Assembly: GCF_023715245.1 (NCBI RefSeq)
Contig: NZ_JAMBNV010000001.1
Coordinates: 992,001-1,056,000 of the forward strand
Length of the DNA stretch: 64,000 nt
Direction of reading: 5' to 3'
Origin: Sporosarcina luteola
Lineage (GTDB): Bacteria; Bacillota; Bacilli; Bacillales_A; Planococcaceae
Shown here: positions 43,799 to 53,025 of the stretch, in pieces
Layout: each line of letters opens with the position of its first letter
Numbering within the stretch: the stretch's first letter is position 1
The notes under the pieces: model-generated
Databases searched by the model: none
Told to the model about the DNA's origin: nothing
What the model saw: only the letters and a program-made list of their open reading frames with translations
Program-made: the position numbers and the translations under genes

Positions 43799-45388
43799 GT
43801 GGAGAATGTTCAAGAAACGAAAGCAAAGAGGAAATCGCCCGTACTATTGATTGTCGTGTTGACAGCCGTACTAGTAATTGGTGCTGGAGCCGTTTCCGCT
43901 TTCTTTTTATTTAACAAATCACCAAAAGTCAAATACTTGTTGGCCGAAACAAAGACGTTCACTCAAGTCGGAGACCTTTTCGAAGAGCGTTATAAAAATG
44001 AGGTAGATTGGCTGAATGTCCAAAAGGCAAAGCCGGTTGAAACTACATATGATCTATCTGCAGAATGGGATGATCCGAGCGCGGGATATGATATGGTCGA
44101 AATGCAGAGGATTCTCAATAACACCACATTCTCCATGAAGCAAGTGAAGGATCCTGTGGAAAAGGAATGGGAAATGAATTTCAGCGGGAAATTCGGCTCT
44201 ATTTCAACGGAATTCGCGACATTGTATTTTACACCTGAAAAAATGATGGCGGCATTGCCATTTACGGAAAAACTGTTGTTTTTCATGGATGAGGACTTCG
44301 GGAAAATGATGAGGGAAACTGACGCATTTTACGAAGGGCCGGAGAAGCTTGGGCTATCCCGCCTGTTTGAGGAGCAATTTTCGATGGACGGTGAATTCCA
44401 GAAATACGTAAAAGAGGAGTACATGGAATTCCTCTATCATGAGCTGCCTGAAGATGCGTTCACTAGTGAAAAAGAAGAGATTGATGTTTTCGGTGAGAAG
44501 ATGAAAACTGAAAAAGTGGTAATGAAACTTTCCGAAGAACAAGTAAAGTCCCTTCTAGTGGATCTTTTCAAGAAAGCGCGTAATGATGAAAAATTGAAGG
44601 CGCTTTTAAAAGAACAAATTGCTATTTCTACAATGACTGATGATGTTTCCGATCAAAAACTCACAGAGTTGATTGATGATTTTGAGGAGTCAATGGAAGA
44701 AGCCATCAAAGAAGTCAATGGTTTGCACATCCCAAATGGAATCGAATCGAAGATCTGGCATAAGTCGAACAGCATTGTAAAGCGGGAATTCGCCATGTCG
44801 ATCGGGGAATCCAAAGATAAAATCGCTGCATTGAAATTTGAAGGTGTCCAATTATTGGAGAAGTCAGGACAGAAATGGGATTATTCATTCACTGGCACCG
44901 ACCCTCAAATGCAGGAAGATGTAGACGTCAATTTCAAAGGTGACTTGACGTGGAAAGATGGAAAGTCGGATGATACGATTACGATCAACGCAGAAGATGT
45001 TTCCATTACGTATAAAGGGAAAGAAGAGCTGGATGGAAAAGACCGCACATTCAACCGTGAAATCTCCGTATCCGATGGGGATTTTGCCCCTAAACTCGTT
45101 TGGAGCGGAACTGCGGCTCATGAAAAAGATTCGATGAAGGCGGATCACGAGTTCACAATCATCGACCCATCCGGAGCCATTTCCACATCTGACATTTACC
45201 TTCGCTTGAAACAGGAAGGGAAAATCGTGAAAAAAGTGGAGATGCCGGATGAATCCAAAAACACTGTAGATGTCGGTAAGATGAGCAGTGACGAATTGGA
45301 TGACCTTGGAGATGAGTTGGCTCGAGAGTTTGAGGAGTGGGTTACAGAACTTATGGGCGACCTCCAAAGTGAGCTTGAAAACTTCTGA
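43799..45388 (+). CDS. Large membrane-anchored extracellular protein (DUF6583-like)
   Basis: The product has 529 residues, GTG start at 43799 behind GGGGAGGAAA. One membrane helix (about 15-36) anchors a large, acidic extracytoplasmic part. The N-terminal SPKVKYLLAETKTFTQVGDLFEERY is like the Bacillaceae family I recall as DUF6583, often linked to ABC transporter genes. Repeated beta segments (LTWKDGKSDDTITINAEDVSITYKG) fill the second half. It is the first gene of a four-gene operon with two ABC-2 permeases and an ATPase, so it may assist export or sense the substrate. Confidence 0.65.
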   Translation: MENVQETKAKRKSPVLLIVVLTAVLVIGAGAVSAFFLFNKSPKVKYLLAETKTFTQVGDLFEERYKNEVDWLNVQKAKPVETTYDLSAEWDDPSAGYDMVEMQRILNNTTFSMKQVKDPVEKEWEMNFSGKFGSISTEFATLYFTPEKMMAALPFTEKLLFFMDEDFGKMMRETDAFYEGPEKLGLSRLFEEQFSMDGEFQKYVKEEYMEFLYHELPEDAFTSEKEEIDVFGEKMKTEKVVMKLSEEQVKSLLVDLFKKARNDEKLKALLKEQIAISTMTDDVSDQKLTELIDDFEESMEEAIKEVNGLHIPNGIESKIWHKSNSIVKREFAMSIGESKDKIAALKFEGVQLLEKSGQKWDYSFTGTDPQMQEDVDVNFKGDLTWKDGKSDDTITINAEDVSITYKGKEELDGKDRTFNREISVSDGDFAPKLVWSGTAAHEKDSMKADHEFTIIDPSGAISTSDIYLRLKQEGKIVKKVEMPDESKNTVDVGKMSSDELDDLGDELAREFEEWVTELMGDLQSELENF

Positions 45389-45406
45389 TGAATGGAAGTG
45401 GGCTGT

Positions 45407-46630
45407 TTGATATCGATACGAAATATATTATTTTTCACGAATGAAAACTTGAAACAGCTGAAGAAGAAGCGGGCGACCCTTCTTCTTCTTTTTCTATTTC
45501 CAGTTTTTTTGATCGGATTGTTGGTTGGACTCGCTGCAGGTTTACTCATTCCCGCCGAAAACTCTCCGATTCGCGTTGCATTGATTGATGAGGATCAAAC
45601 GAAGGAATCGAAGCTGATCAGCTCGTTGTTGACGGAGATGGCAAGCGGGAAAAATTACATAGAAATTTTTCCAGCGTCAAGAGAGGAAGCAGAGCAATTA
45701 ATTAGCAAAAATGAAATTAGCACTTTTTTTTCATTGCCGAAAAATTTCACTGCCGATCTGTACGAGGGTGAATCGGTGACAATTCCTATGGTAGGAAACC
45801 CATCCAGACCAATCGACAGCTTCATTGCGAAACAGCTAGTCGATAGTTTGGCCAGATACATTGCTGCCGCACAAGCGAATATCTTGGTGATTAATGACTA
45901 TGCAAAGGAGACTCCGATGCCTCGCGAAGAGCGGATGGAGATGATGTTTGAGCAATTCGTCGATTTCACTCTCTTTACATTAGGCAAGGATAAACTGTTG
46001 GATGAAGAAGTATTGAAGAACTCGGCAACATCGTCGCCAATGAATTATTTTATGTTATCGGGTTGGTTCATCGTCTTTTCTGTCTGGCTGTTATCATTTT
46101 ACATCGCGCTGGTTGATGTTGAGTCGAAGTCGATGGCCACAAGAATGAAACTATTCGGCGTCAGCGTTGGCCAGCGGGTGGCAGGGAGGCTGATCGTCTC
46201 CTTATTCGTTAGTTCACTGCTCGCTGGATTCACTTTTTTCATATTGATTAATTTGCTGCAAATTGAATTCTACGCGGTGGACATGATGCGATTCGGGTTA
46301 TTTGGATTGTTGTATGCATTCATTTTGCTAAGTGGCATTGCACTGATCGGCATATGGATACCAGGAAAGAAGATTGTGCTGTTTTTGCAATGCATCTTCG
46401 TTTTTAGCGCTGTTCTAGTAAGCGGTGCATTGATTCCGACATTGTATTTTCCACAGTCGTTCCAAAATCTTCTCTCCTATTTATTTTCACCGATTGCCCT
46501 TCGGTGGATGATGGATCTAGTGCTGGAAGGCCGGAATTATGCAAATTACACAGCCTTGGTTATCTATTCGTTTAGTGCATCTCTAGTCTTATGGATATCG
46601 TTCAGCTTGAAAGAGAGGTGGAGGCAATGA
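45407..46630 (+). CDS. ABC-2 type transporter permease (first)
   Basis: The product is about 407 residues. The first helix is followed by a long outer domain (about 55-215), then five helices, the layout of ABC2_membrane_3/YhaP-NatB-type permeases. Examples are FLFPVFLIGLLVGLAAGLLIP at the front and VSGALIPTLYFPQSFQNLLSYLFSPIALRW near the end, the conserved periplasmic loop helix of exporters. TTG 45407 follows GGAAGTGGG; ATG 45392 is the alternative but has no ribosome site. It overlaps the second permease by 4 bases, suggesting a heterodimer. Confidence 0.8.
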   Translation: MISIRNILFFTNENLKQLKKKRATLLLLFLFPVFLIGLLVGLAAGLLIPAENSPIRVALIDEDQTKESKLISSLLTEMASGKNYIEIFPASREEAEQLISKNEISTFFSLPKNFTADLYEGESVTIPMVGNPSRPIDSFIAKQLVDSLARYIAAAQANILVINDYAKETPMPREERMEMMFEQFVDFTLFTLGKDKLLDEEVLKNSATSSPMNYFMLSGWFIVFSVWLLSFYIALVDVESKSMATRMKLFGVSVGQRVAGRLIVSLFVSSLLAGFTFFILINLLQIEFYAVDMMRFGLFGLLYAFILLSGIALIGIWIPGKKIVLFLQCIFVFSAVLVSGALIPTLYFPQSFQNLLSYLFSPIALRWMMDLVLEGRNYANYTALVIYSFSASLVLWISFSLKERWRQ

Positions 46631-47757
46631 ATCGGTTGCCTGCTCAATTTTTCAGATTGAAAAAGGAATGGAAAGGTGTCGGCTTCTGGATGCTCATGCC
46701 GATCCTGTTGACGGTTTTCGTAATGAACACATTCGGTGCTTTGCAGGAAGAAGCGAAGGTGCCGATTGCGCTTATTGTTGAAGATTCATCTCCATTGGCA
46801 AAGCAATTGGCACATGAAATTGAGAAAAATGACATGTTATCTGTCCATTATATGGAGCTTGACGATGCGCTACATAAGTTGAAGCAGCATGAACTCGACA
46901 GTGCTTTCGTCATTCGGGAAGGGTACGGCGAATCCGTGCTGGCGAATAAGAGGAACAGGTTAATTGAAGCGTATTCCTCCAATCGCTCCTTCGCATATCC
47001 GGCAATTTCCGAAACTGTCATGTCACTTGCTCAGCAGGATATTTCGAGGTCGAAAGCGGCAACAGTCATCAAACAGATGTTGCTTGACTATGGCATGGAA
47101 GATAAATGGGATTATGATGAGGTTATCCGAAGAAGCGAAGAGAAGCAACGGAATGAAGGCCTACTTCGAACGAACTTTTCATACGGCAAGCAAGCAGGAC
47201 AGGCCGAGGAAAAGCCGCTGGAACTATTGAATAGCAGGGCGGTTTGGGCGTTTTTCACAATCATCTCCGCCTTTTTCCTGTTCGATTGGATGATCAAGGA
47301 AAGCCGACCTTCTATGCAAGTGAGATGGCTGTATACATCTAAGTCGTTTAAAAGCCATGCTGTGCGGATGTTAGGCTTGTATTCATTATTGACGTTATTG
47401 TCGGATGGTCTCACTTTACTAGTGTTCCAATTTGTTTTACAGGAGCAGGTTACGTTGTCTTTGATCCTCCCGATGCTCGCATTCAGGATGACACTGAATC
47501 TCCTCGCATTTTTGCTGGCGATTGTGTATCAGCAATTGTTCATGTATTACCTGACGGGGATTGCCGCGGCTCTACTATTGACAGTCACTGGTGGCGCCGT
47601 CGTGCCGCTCGATGCCTTCTCCCGAAGGTGGCAGTGGGTTGAAATCATCAGTCCGGTGCGCTCATTGATGACGACGACGATTCCGGTCGTGTGGCTCATG
47701 TTGTTACTTCTAATGCTGGTTGCTTGGATGGTGAAAGGGGGAAAACGGATTGCTTGA
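46627..47757 (+). CDS. ABC-2 type transporter permease (second)
   Basis: The product has 376 residues. Same architecture as the first permease: N-terminal helix (GVGFWMLMPILLTVFVMNTFG), an outer domain of about 170 residues, then five helices ending VWLMLLLLMLVAWMV. ATG 46627 overlaps the previous stop (ATGA) and has a GAGGTGGAGG site. With the upstream permease and the downstream ATPase it should form one exporter. The substrate is not evident; no peptide or lantibiotic genes are near. Confidence 0.8.
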   Translation: MNRLPAQFFRLKKEWKGVGFWMLMPILLTVFVMNTFGALQEEAKVPIALIVEDSSPLAKQLAHEIEKNDMLSVHYMELDDALHKLKQHELDSAFVIREGYGESVLANKRNRLIEAYSSNRSFAYPAISETVMSLAQQDISRSKAATVIKQMLLDYGMEDKWDYDEVIRRSEEKQRNEGLLRTNFSYGKQAGQAEEKPLELLNSRAVWAFFTIISAFFLFDWMIKESRPSMQVRWLYTSKSFKSHAVRMLGLYSLLTLLSDGLTLLVFQFVLQEQVTLSLILPMLAFRMTLNLLAFLLAIVYQQLFMYYLTGIAAALLLTVTGGAVVPLDAFSRRWQWVEIISPVRSLMTTTIPVVWLMLLLLMLVAWMVKGGKRIA

Positions 47758-48424
47758 AGTGGAAGGTGTCCAAAAACGGTATAAACGGAAAAGCGTATTG
47801 AAAGATGTTTCATTTCAAATGAATGAAGGGGAAATTGTCGGGCTAGTCGGAGAGAACGGTGCCGGAAAATCGACATTATTGCAAATTTTGGCAACGGCAA
47901 TGGAACCTACCGCTGGCGAATTGCGTTTAGATGGTAAGCGGTATGAGGATGATTTCAAGCAATTACGTAAGATCATCGGTTATGTGCCCCAAGATATTTC
48001 TGTGTGGGAGGAGTATACGGTCGAAGAGAATATGCGTTTTTTCGAAAGGCTTTCATGGAAAAAGAGATCGCCGGAAGAATGCAGGAAACTTTGTCTCGAT
48101 ATGCAATTAACCCAGTGGAAGGAACCAGTCCATTCTCTATCTGGAGGGATGAAGCGCAAGCTCAATTTGGCGATCAGCTTATTGCATGACCCAATTCTTC
48201 TTTTATTGGATGAACCGACAGTCGGCATCGATTTGAAATCAAAAACGGAAATCGGCAGCTATTTGCTGAACCTTGCCAAAAAGGAAGGCAAAATGATTCT
48301 GTATACATCGCATGACATGGATGAAATTACGAATGTGTGCGACCGTGTCTATTCGATCGGTGACGATCCGTTTTATCCAACGTTGCTGAAGGAGCGGGGA
48401 ATTGAAGTGGAACAGCTGACGTGA
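47750..48424 (+). CDS. ABC transporter ATP-binding protein
   Basis: The product has 224 residues. Walker A GENGAGKST, Q-loop YVPQDIS, signature LSGGMKRKL, Walker B LLLLDEPT and H-loop TSHD are all complete. TTG start at 47750 overlaps the second permease by 8 bases and follows GAAAGGGGGAAAA. It powers the two ABC-2 permeases. The ATPase lies last in the operon, unlike the common ATPase-first order. Confidence 0.93.
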   Translation: MLEVEGVQKRYKRKSVLKDVSFQMNEGEIVGLVGENGAGKSTLLQILATAMEPTAGELRLDGKRYEDDFKQLRKIIGYVPQDISVWEEYTVEENMRFFERLSWKKRSPEECRKLCLDMQLTQWKEPVHSLSGGMKRKLNLAISLLHDPILLLLDEPTVGIDLKSKTEIGSYLLNLAKKEGKMILYTSHDMDEITNVCDRVYSIGDDPFYPTLLKERGIEVEQLT

Positions 48425-48487
48425 CGGAATCAGCCATTTTTCACCCCGACATCTCATATACTAAAACTGATTTGAATAGGTGATCAA

Positions 48488-49069
48488 GTGAAGAAAACAA
48501 AGAGGTTGGGGATGACAATCGGTATTGCGGCAGTGCTGTTCGGCTTAGGAACTTGGCTGTTGTTGGGCAAGTGGATGACTGATGGAATGGAGCCGTTGGC
48601 GGATGGCACGTTGGAATATGCCATCATCCTCGGTGCTAAAGTCAATGGGGAGACGCCGTCACTCACTTTGCGCTATCGATTGGAAGAAGCGCTCTCCTAC
48701 GCGGAAGAATATCCTGACGTGAAATTCATATTGTCAGGGGGCCAAGGTCCAGATGAAGATATTGCAGAAGGGGAAGCGATGCGAAGATTCCTGGTGGAAA
48801 GAGGTGTGGCGGAAGAACGACTGTTGCTTGAAACCGAGTCGACATCGACGTATGAAAACGTACTTTATTCAAAAAGACTCCTGCCGGATGATGTCGAAGC
48901 AGTCACAATCATCACAAGCGATTTTCATTTGGCGAGAGCAAGGATGATTGCGGATAGCATGGATCTCGAGACAGACGCATTGCCTGCGAAGACACCGAAG
49001 TCAGTGGAAGCGAAGCACCACATAAGGGAACGTCTCGCACTAATCAAGACAGTTGTTGTTGGGAAATGA
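48488..49069 (+). CDS. DUF218/YdcF-SanA family protein
   Basis: The product has 193 residues, GTG start at 48488. An N-terminal membrane helix (about 8-27) is followed by a DUF218 domain: EYAIILGAKVNGETPSLTLRYRLEEAL, FILSGGQGPDEDIAEGEAMRRFL and ITSDFHLARARMIA. SanA-like proteins of this family affect envelope integrity, possibly through polyprenyl-linked sugars, but the reaction is unknown. It begins 63 bases after the ABC operon and might be read with it. Terminator at 49079. Confidence 0.82.
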   Translation: MKKTKRLGMTIGIAAVLFGLGTWLLLGKWMTDGMEPLADGTLEYAIILGAKVNGETPSLTLRYRLEEALSYAEEYPDVKFILSGGQGPDEDIAEGEAMRRFLVERGVAEERLLLETESTSTYENVLYSKRLLPDDVEAVTIITSDFHLARARMIADSMDLETDALPAKTPKSVEAKHHIRERLALIKTVVVGK

Positions 49070-49078
49070 AATAGCAGA

Positions 49079-49106
49079 CAGCCCGCGTCCAAAGCGGGCT
49101 GTTTTG
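49079..49106 (+). terminator. Terminator of the DUF218 gene
   Basis: CAGCCCGC (49079-49086) and GCGGGCTG (49094-49101) around GTCCAAA, then TTTTGTT. Confidence 0.8.
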
Positions 49107-49108
49107 TT

Positions 49109-49228
49109 CTCAAAGAATGTGGTTCCGTGCTCATAGACCATGGTATCGCGCTCAAAGACCGCTGTATTGCGCTTATAGCCCGTGGTTCCGCGCCTAAATC
49201 AATCGCCGTCACTCCGCCTAAAGCACTC
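49109..49228 (+). repeat. Tandem array D: 21-bp units
   Basis: CTCAAAGA (49109), CTCATAGA (49130), CTCAAAGA (49151), CTTATAGC (49172) and CCTAAATC (49193) are spaced at exactly 21 bases; a further GCCTAAAG at 49216 comes after about 23. Unit tails keep GGTTCCG/GTATCG. The array lies between the convergent DUF218 and hisJ genes. Confidence 0.8.
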
Positions 49229-49246
49229 CATACGGGTGATTTCTGA

Positions 49247-50041
49247 TTAAAGTGTATCAATCGAATGGAAAGTCGGTTTCAATCCTTCAAACGTTGCAAT
49301 ATAATCAAAACCGATCGACCGCAACAGCTCCAGCGACTCCTTGAAATCGAAAGCGATGTCTTCCGGCTTATGCGCATCAGACCCAAGCGTAATGATTTCC
49401 CCGCCGCATTCCTTATACAGCTTCAACACATCATCACTCGGCAACCCGTTCGGCAGTCCATAACGGACACCGGACGTATTCAACTCGATCCCTTTTCCAG
49501 CAGGGATGATCACGCTAAATATTTCACGCAGCACATCATGGAAATCATTATCGATGACTTCCGGCGCATACCGTTTGATCAAATCAACATGTCCTAAAAT
49601 GGAATAGTTCGTAAAGTTTTTTACGCAATGCAGCAATTCATTGAAATACTTCAATGAAGCGTCCTCTACGGTAATCCCCTTGAAAAGATCCCCATAATGC
49701 AAGCCTTTCCGCTCGACAGTATGCATCGAACAAATGATGAAATCAAACGACTCCGCTTTCAGCATCTCATCATAGCGGTTCAATAAATGCGGCTGTACAC
49801 CAATCTCGACGCCCTTCTTGATGTGGATCTTCCCATTATACCGCTTGCGCAATTCATCAATCCGCTCACCATATTTCCTTTTATCAAAATCAAACTCAAT
49901 CGAATCATCGGGATAATCATAATCGATATGTTCCGTGAAACAGATTTCAGAAAGGCCTTTTGCAATTGCCCCTTTCACCATCTCCTCCATATCAACATTA
50001 CAATCTCCCGAAAATGAACTATGCATATGGTAATCAAACAT
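49247..50041 (-). CDS. hisJ: Histidinol-phosphate phosphatase, PHP family
   Basis: The product has 264 residues. PHP metal motifs: DYHMHSSFSGD at the N-terminus, CFTEHID, the GVEIGVQ glutamate, CSMHTV and TLGSDAH near the end. It removes phosphate from histidinol phosphate, the penultimate part of histidine synthesis, and is divergent from the his operon that lacks any other such phosphatase. ATG at 50041 follows TAGGAGGA. Confidence 0.88.
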   Translation of the reverse strand: MFDYHMHSSFSGDCNVDMEEMVKGAIAKGLSEICFTEHIDYDYPDDSIEFDFDKRKYGERIDELRKRYNGKIHIKKGVEIGVQPHLLNRYDEMLKAESFDFIICSMHTVERKGLHYGDLFKGITVEDASLKYFNELLHCVKNFTNYSILGHVDLIKRYAPEVIDNDFHDVLREIFSVIIPAGKGIELNTSGVRYGLPNGLPSDDVLKLYKECGGEIITLGSDAHKPEDIAFDFKESLELLRSIGFDYIATFEGLKPTFHSIDTL

Positions 50042-50060
50042 AAAAAAATCCTCCTATCAG

Positions 50061-50107
50061 TTGACAAATGAGAAAAATAGATTTATAGTACGTTATAACT
50101 TTAACGT
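50061..50107 (+). promoter_or_regulatory. his operon promoter with inverted repeat
   Basis: TTGACA (50061-50066), exactly 17 bases, TATAGT (50084-50089). Overlapping its end is the inverted repeat TACGTTA-N6-TAACGTA (50089-50108), over the expected start point: a likely repressor site or leader hairpin. Confidence 0.7.
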
Positions 50108-50138
50108 AGTAAAGCGATGAAGTAAAGGTGGTATGCAA

Positions 50139-51098
50139 ATGAATTCCGGATTGAAAGAAGCAGAAACGTACGAGCAAGTGATCAATACGTTAAGCAATAC
50201 ATTTTCAACATATGGGTTCCAACGGATCACGACACCGGCTTTTGAACGATATGATCTTTATTGCAAAGTGACGAGTTCCGTTAACCGGAAAGAGATGGTG
50301 AAAGTGATCGATCCATCTGGAGAAGTTCTTGTCCTCAGACCCGATGTGACGATACCGATTACACAGGAATTGTCTCACGCTCACCGCGAGCTGACAAGTG
50401 AACACCGCTTTTATTATATACAGGAAGTGTTTCGGCGGGCATCCGACCCGACTGAGAAAACCGAGCGGACACAAGCAGGCATCGAATATTTTTGCAAACG
50501 GTCGCCAGAGGTGGATGCGAAAACAATTTCCTTGGCGCTAGAGACGATGAAGGATTTGAAGTTCAATGACATCAAAATTGAAATTGGGCATACCGCCTTC
50601 TTCCATGAAATGATGTCGCAGCTTCCATTAACAGAATTACAAAGCGATCAGTTGAAAGTATGTATACAGGCGAAGAACAGTGTTGAGATTGGTGAACTCC
50701 TGTCAAACGTTGATGCAGATGATGCAATCAAACATGCCATTACGCAAATTCCTCATCTTTATGGAAAACCGGAAGAAGTGTTGAAACGGGCGGAAGAGAT
50801 CTCCACTACATCACGCATGCAAGAAACTCTTTCTTATATCGAAGAAGTTTGCAGCCGGTTAAAGGACCTTGACGAGCATCTCGTCCTCGATTTCGGGTTG
50901 ATTAACCGAATGGACTACTACTCGGGCATCCTGTTTCAAGGATATGTCGGACGTTTTGGCAAACCGGTATTGATGGGCGGGCGGTATGATCAATTGGGCC
51001 ACGAGTTCGGAGCTGACCTGCCCGCAATTGGATTTGCTTGTGAAATCGAATCATTAGTGAAGGCTTCCGATAATCAGAAGCAAAAGGGGGATGTCTGA
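50139..51098 (+). CDS. hisZ: ATP phosphoribosyltransferase regulatory subunit
   Basis: The product has 319 residues, a histidyl-tRNA synthetase-like protein without the anticodon-binding domain. Class II motif 2 is RFYYIQEVFRR and the catalytic-core remnant DFGLINRMDYYSGILFQGY is kept. HisZ assembles with the short HisG and mediates histidine inhibition. ATG 50139 is preferred over 50133 because of spacing from AAAGGTGG. The stop shares an A with the hisG start (TGATG). Confidence 0.92.
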   Translation: MNSGLKEAETYEQVINTLSNTFSTYGFQRITTPAFERYDLYCKVTSSVNRKEMVKVIDPSGEVLVLRPDVTIPITQELSHAHRELTSEHRFYYIQEVFRRASDPTEKTERTQAGIEYFCKRSPEVDAKTISLALETMKDLKFNDIKIEIGHTAFFHEMMSQLPLTELQSDQLKVCIQAKNSVEIGELLSNVDADDAIKHAITQIPHLYGKPEEVLKRAEEISTTSRMQETLSYIEEVCSRLKDLDEHLVLDFGLINRMDYYSGILFQGYVGRFGKPVLMGGRYDQLGHEFGADLPAIGFACEIESLVKASDNQKQKGDV

Positions 51099-51733
51099 TG
51101 GATTGTTTGACTGTTGCGATGGCAAAAGGAAGGATTGCGAATCAGGCGATTGCACTATTGGAGGAGGCGGGTATCCTATTCTCAGACTTTACCGTTAAAA
51201 GCAGAAAGCTCATCTTCATGGATGATTCGAACTCCATCAAACTGATTTTCGTGAAAGCGGTAGATGTGCCGACGTACGTAGAACAAGGTGCAGCGGATAT
51301 CGGGGTGATTGGCAAAGATGTTCTGTTGGAAGATCCAAAGGACGTTTATGAACTGTTGGATCTCGTTATAGGGAAATGCAAATTATCCGTTGCGGGATAT
51401 CCGGAACTGGAGCTCAACGAACTAACTCAGTTGACGGTTGCTTCCAAGTATCCGAAGATAGCAAAGCTCCATTTTGAACAGAGAGGAATCCGCACCAATA
51501 TTATCGAACTGAATGGGTCAGTTGAATTGGCACCGCTTATTGGCTTGGCAGATTGTATTGTCGACATCGTTGAAACAGGCACAACATTAAAAGAGAATGG
51601 CTTAGTCGTAATTGAAGACGTTGCAGAAGTAAGTGCTAGATTGATTGTGAATAAAGCCAGCTATGCCATTAAGACAAAGCAGATCCAAAAATTCATTGCC
51701 GATGTCAAGACAGGGCTGGAGGTGTATTCATGA
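51098..51733 (+). CDS. hisG: ATP phosphoribosyltransferase, short form
   Basis: The product has 211 residues, the short HisG that needs HisZ. It joins ATP and PRPP, the committed step of histidine synthesis. AMAKGRIANQAI at the start, GAADIGVIGKDVLLE, and the PRPP loop DIVETGTTLKENGL are canonical. There is no C-terminal histidine-binding domain, consistent with the adjacent hisZ. It overlaps hisD by 4 bases. Confidence 0.95.
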   Translation: MDCLTVAMAKGRIANQAIALLEEAGILFSDFTVKSRKLIFMDDSNSIKLIFVKAVDVPTYVEQGAADIGVIGKDVLLEDPKDVYELLDLVIGKCKLSVAGYPELELNELTQLTVASKYPKIAKLHFEQRGIRTNIIELNGSVELAPLIGLADCIVDIVETGTTLKENGLVVIEDVAEVSARLIVNKASYAIKTKQIQKFIADVKTGLEVYS

Positions 51734-53025
51734 AAATCGTCACTGCAGAAGACTATAAGGTAGAAATCAAGAGACGGAACGAGCAGTCCATGGATCTGGA
51801 GTTTGACCGGAAAGTGTTATCGATTATCAACGATGTCCGTATGAACGGGGATGCGGCTTTACATATGTATACTGAACGGTTCGACAACGTGAAGTTGCAG
51901 AATTTCATTGTCGCAGATGATGAATTCGATGAAGCCTATACGCTCGTTTCGGAAAACTTCATCGCCTCTCTCCAGAAAGCGAAGCGGAGAATTACCGACT
52001 TTCATGAAGAGCAGAAGGAACGTTCCTGGTTCATCCGGCAAGAGAAAGGAATTTTGCTTGGCCAACAAGTGACTCCAATTGAACGGGCCGGCATTTACGT
52101 TCCTGGCGGGAAGGCAGCTTACCCATCAACTGTCCTGATGAATGTCATCCCCGCAAAAATCGCAGGGGTCGGCTATATTGCCATTGCGACTCCACCGCAA
52201 CCTGACGGGAAAGTGAACCCGCATGTCTTGGTAGCTGCGAGGGAAACAGGCGTGGACGTCGTCTACAAAGTGGGAGGCGCACAAGCGATTGCAGCATTGG
52301 CTTACGGCACTGAATCGATCCGGAAGGTGATGAAAATTACCGGGCCAGGCAATGCATACGTTGCAAGGGCGAAAAAATGGGTATTCGGTGATGTTGGAAT
52401 TGACATGATTGCGGGTCCAAGTGAAATCTGCGTGTTGGCGGATGAAACCGCAAACCCTGCATATGTTGCGGCAGATCTATTGTCCCAGGCGGAGCATGAC
52501 GAGCGGGCGGCTGCCATTTGTGTGACAACTAGCGAACGGTTTGCAGGAAATTTGGTGGCGGAAGTCGAAGAGCGGCTTCCCGAAATGGACCGAGTGGAAA
52601 TTGCGAGCCGCTCCATAAACGATTTCGGTCGCATCATCATCGTTGATTCGCTAACGGAAGCGATTGAAGTAGTGAACGAAATCGCACCGGAGCATCTGCA
52701 AGTGATGGTGGAAAATCCGATGGCGCAGTTGCCATTCATCCGGAACGTGGGTGCCATATTCCTCGGGGCTTATTCACCGGAAGCATTGGGCGATTATATG
52801 GCAGGACCGAACCATACATTGCCGACTAGCGGAACAGCCGCTTTCTCGTCTCCGTTAGGTGTTTACGATTTTCTTAAAAAGTCGAGCATCATCCATTATT
52901 CAAAGGACGCATTCAATGAAGTGGCAGATGACATTATAGTTTTGGCGGAAGCGGAGCGGTTGACGGGCCATGCCGAGTCGATCCGGCTGCGGAAAGGGGA
53001 GCGCAATGAGAAGCGGGAAAATTAG
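51730..53025 (+). CDS. hisD: Histidinol dehydrogenase
   Basis: The product has 431 residues. It catalyses the last two oxidations, histidinol to histidine, with NAD and zinc. YVPGGKAAYPSTVLMNVIPAKIAGV, GGAQAIAALAYGTESI, AGPSEICVLADE, the SQAEHDERAA zinc-ligand region and the APEHLQ catalytic site are all intact, as is MAGPNHTLPTSGTA. ATG at 51730 overlaps hisG; the 3' end overlaps hisB by 20 bases. Confidence 0.96.
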   Translation: MKIVTAEDYKVEIKRRNEQSMDLEFDRKVLSIINDVRMNGDAALHMYTERFDNVKLQNFIVADDEFDEAYTLVSENFIASLQKAKRRITDFHEEQKERSWFIRQEKGILLGQQVTPIERAGIYVPGGKAAYPSTVLMNVIPAKIAGVGYIAIATPPQPDGKVNPHVLVAARETGVDVVYKVGGAQAIAALAYGTESIRKVMKITGPGNAYVARAKKWVFGDVGIDMIAGPSEICVLADETANPAYVAADLLSQAEHDERAAAICVTTSERFAGNLVAEVEERLPEMDRVEIASRSINDFGRIIIVDSLTEAIEVVNEIAPEHLQVMVENPMAQLPFIRNVGAIFLGAYSPEALGDYMAGPNHTLPTSGTAAFSSPLGVYDFLKKSSIIHYSKDAFNEVADDIIVLAEAERLTGHAESIRLRKGERNEKREN

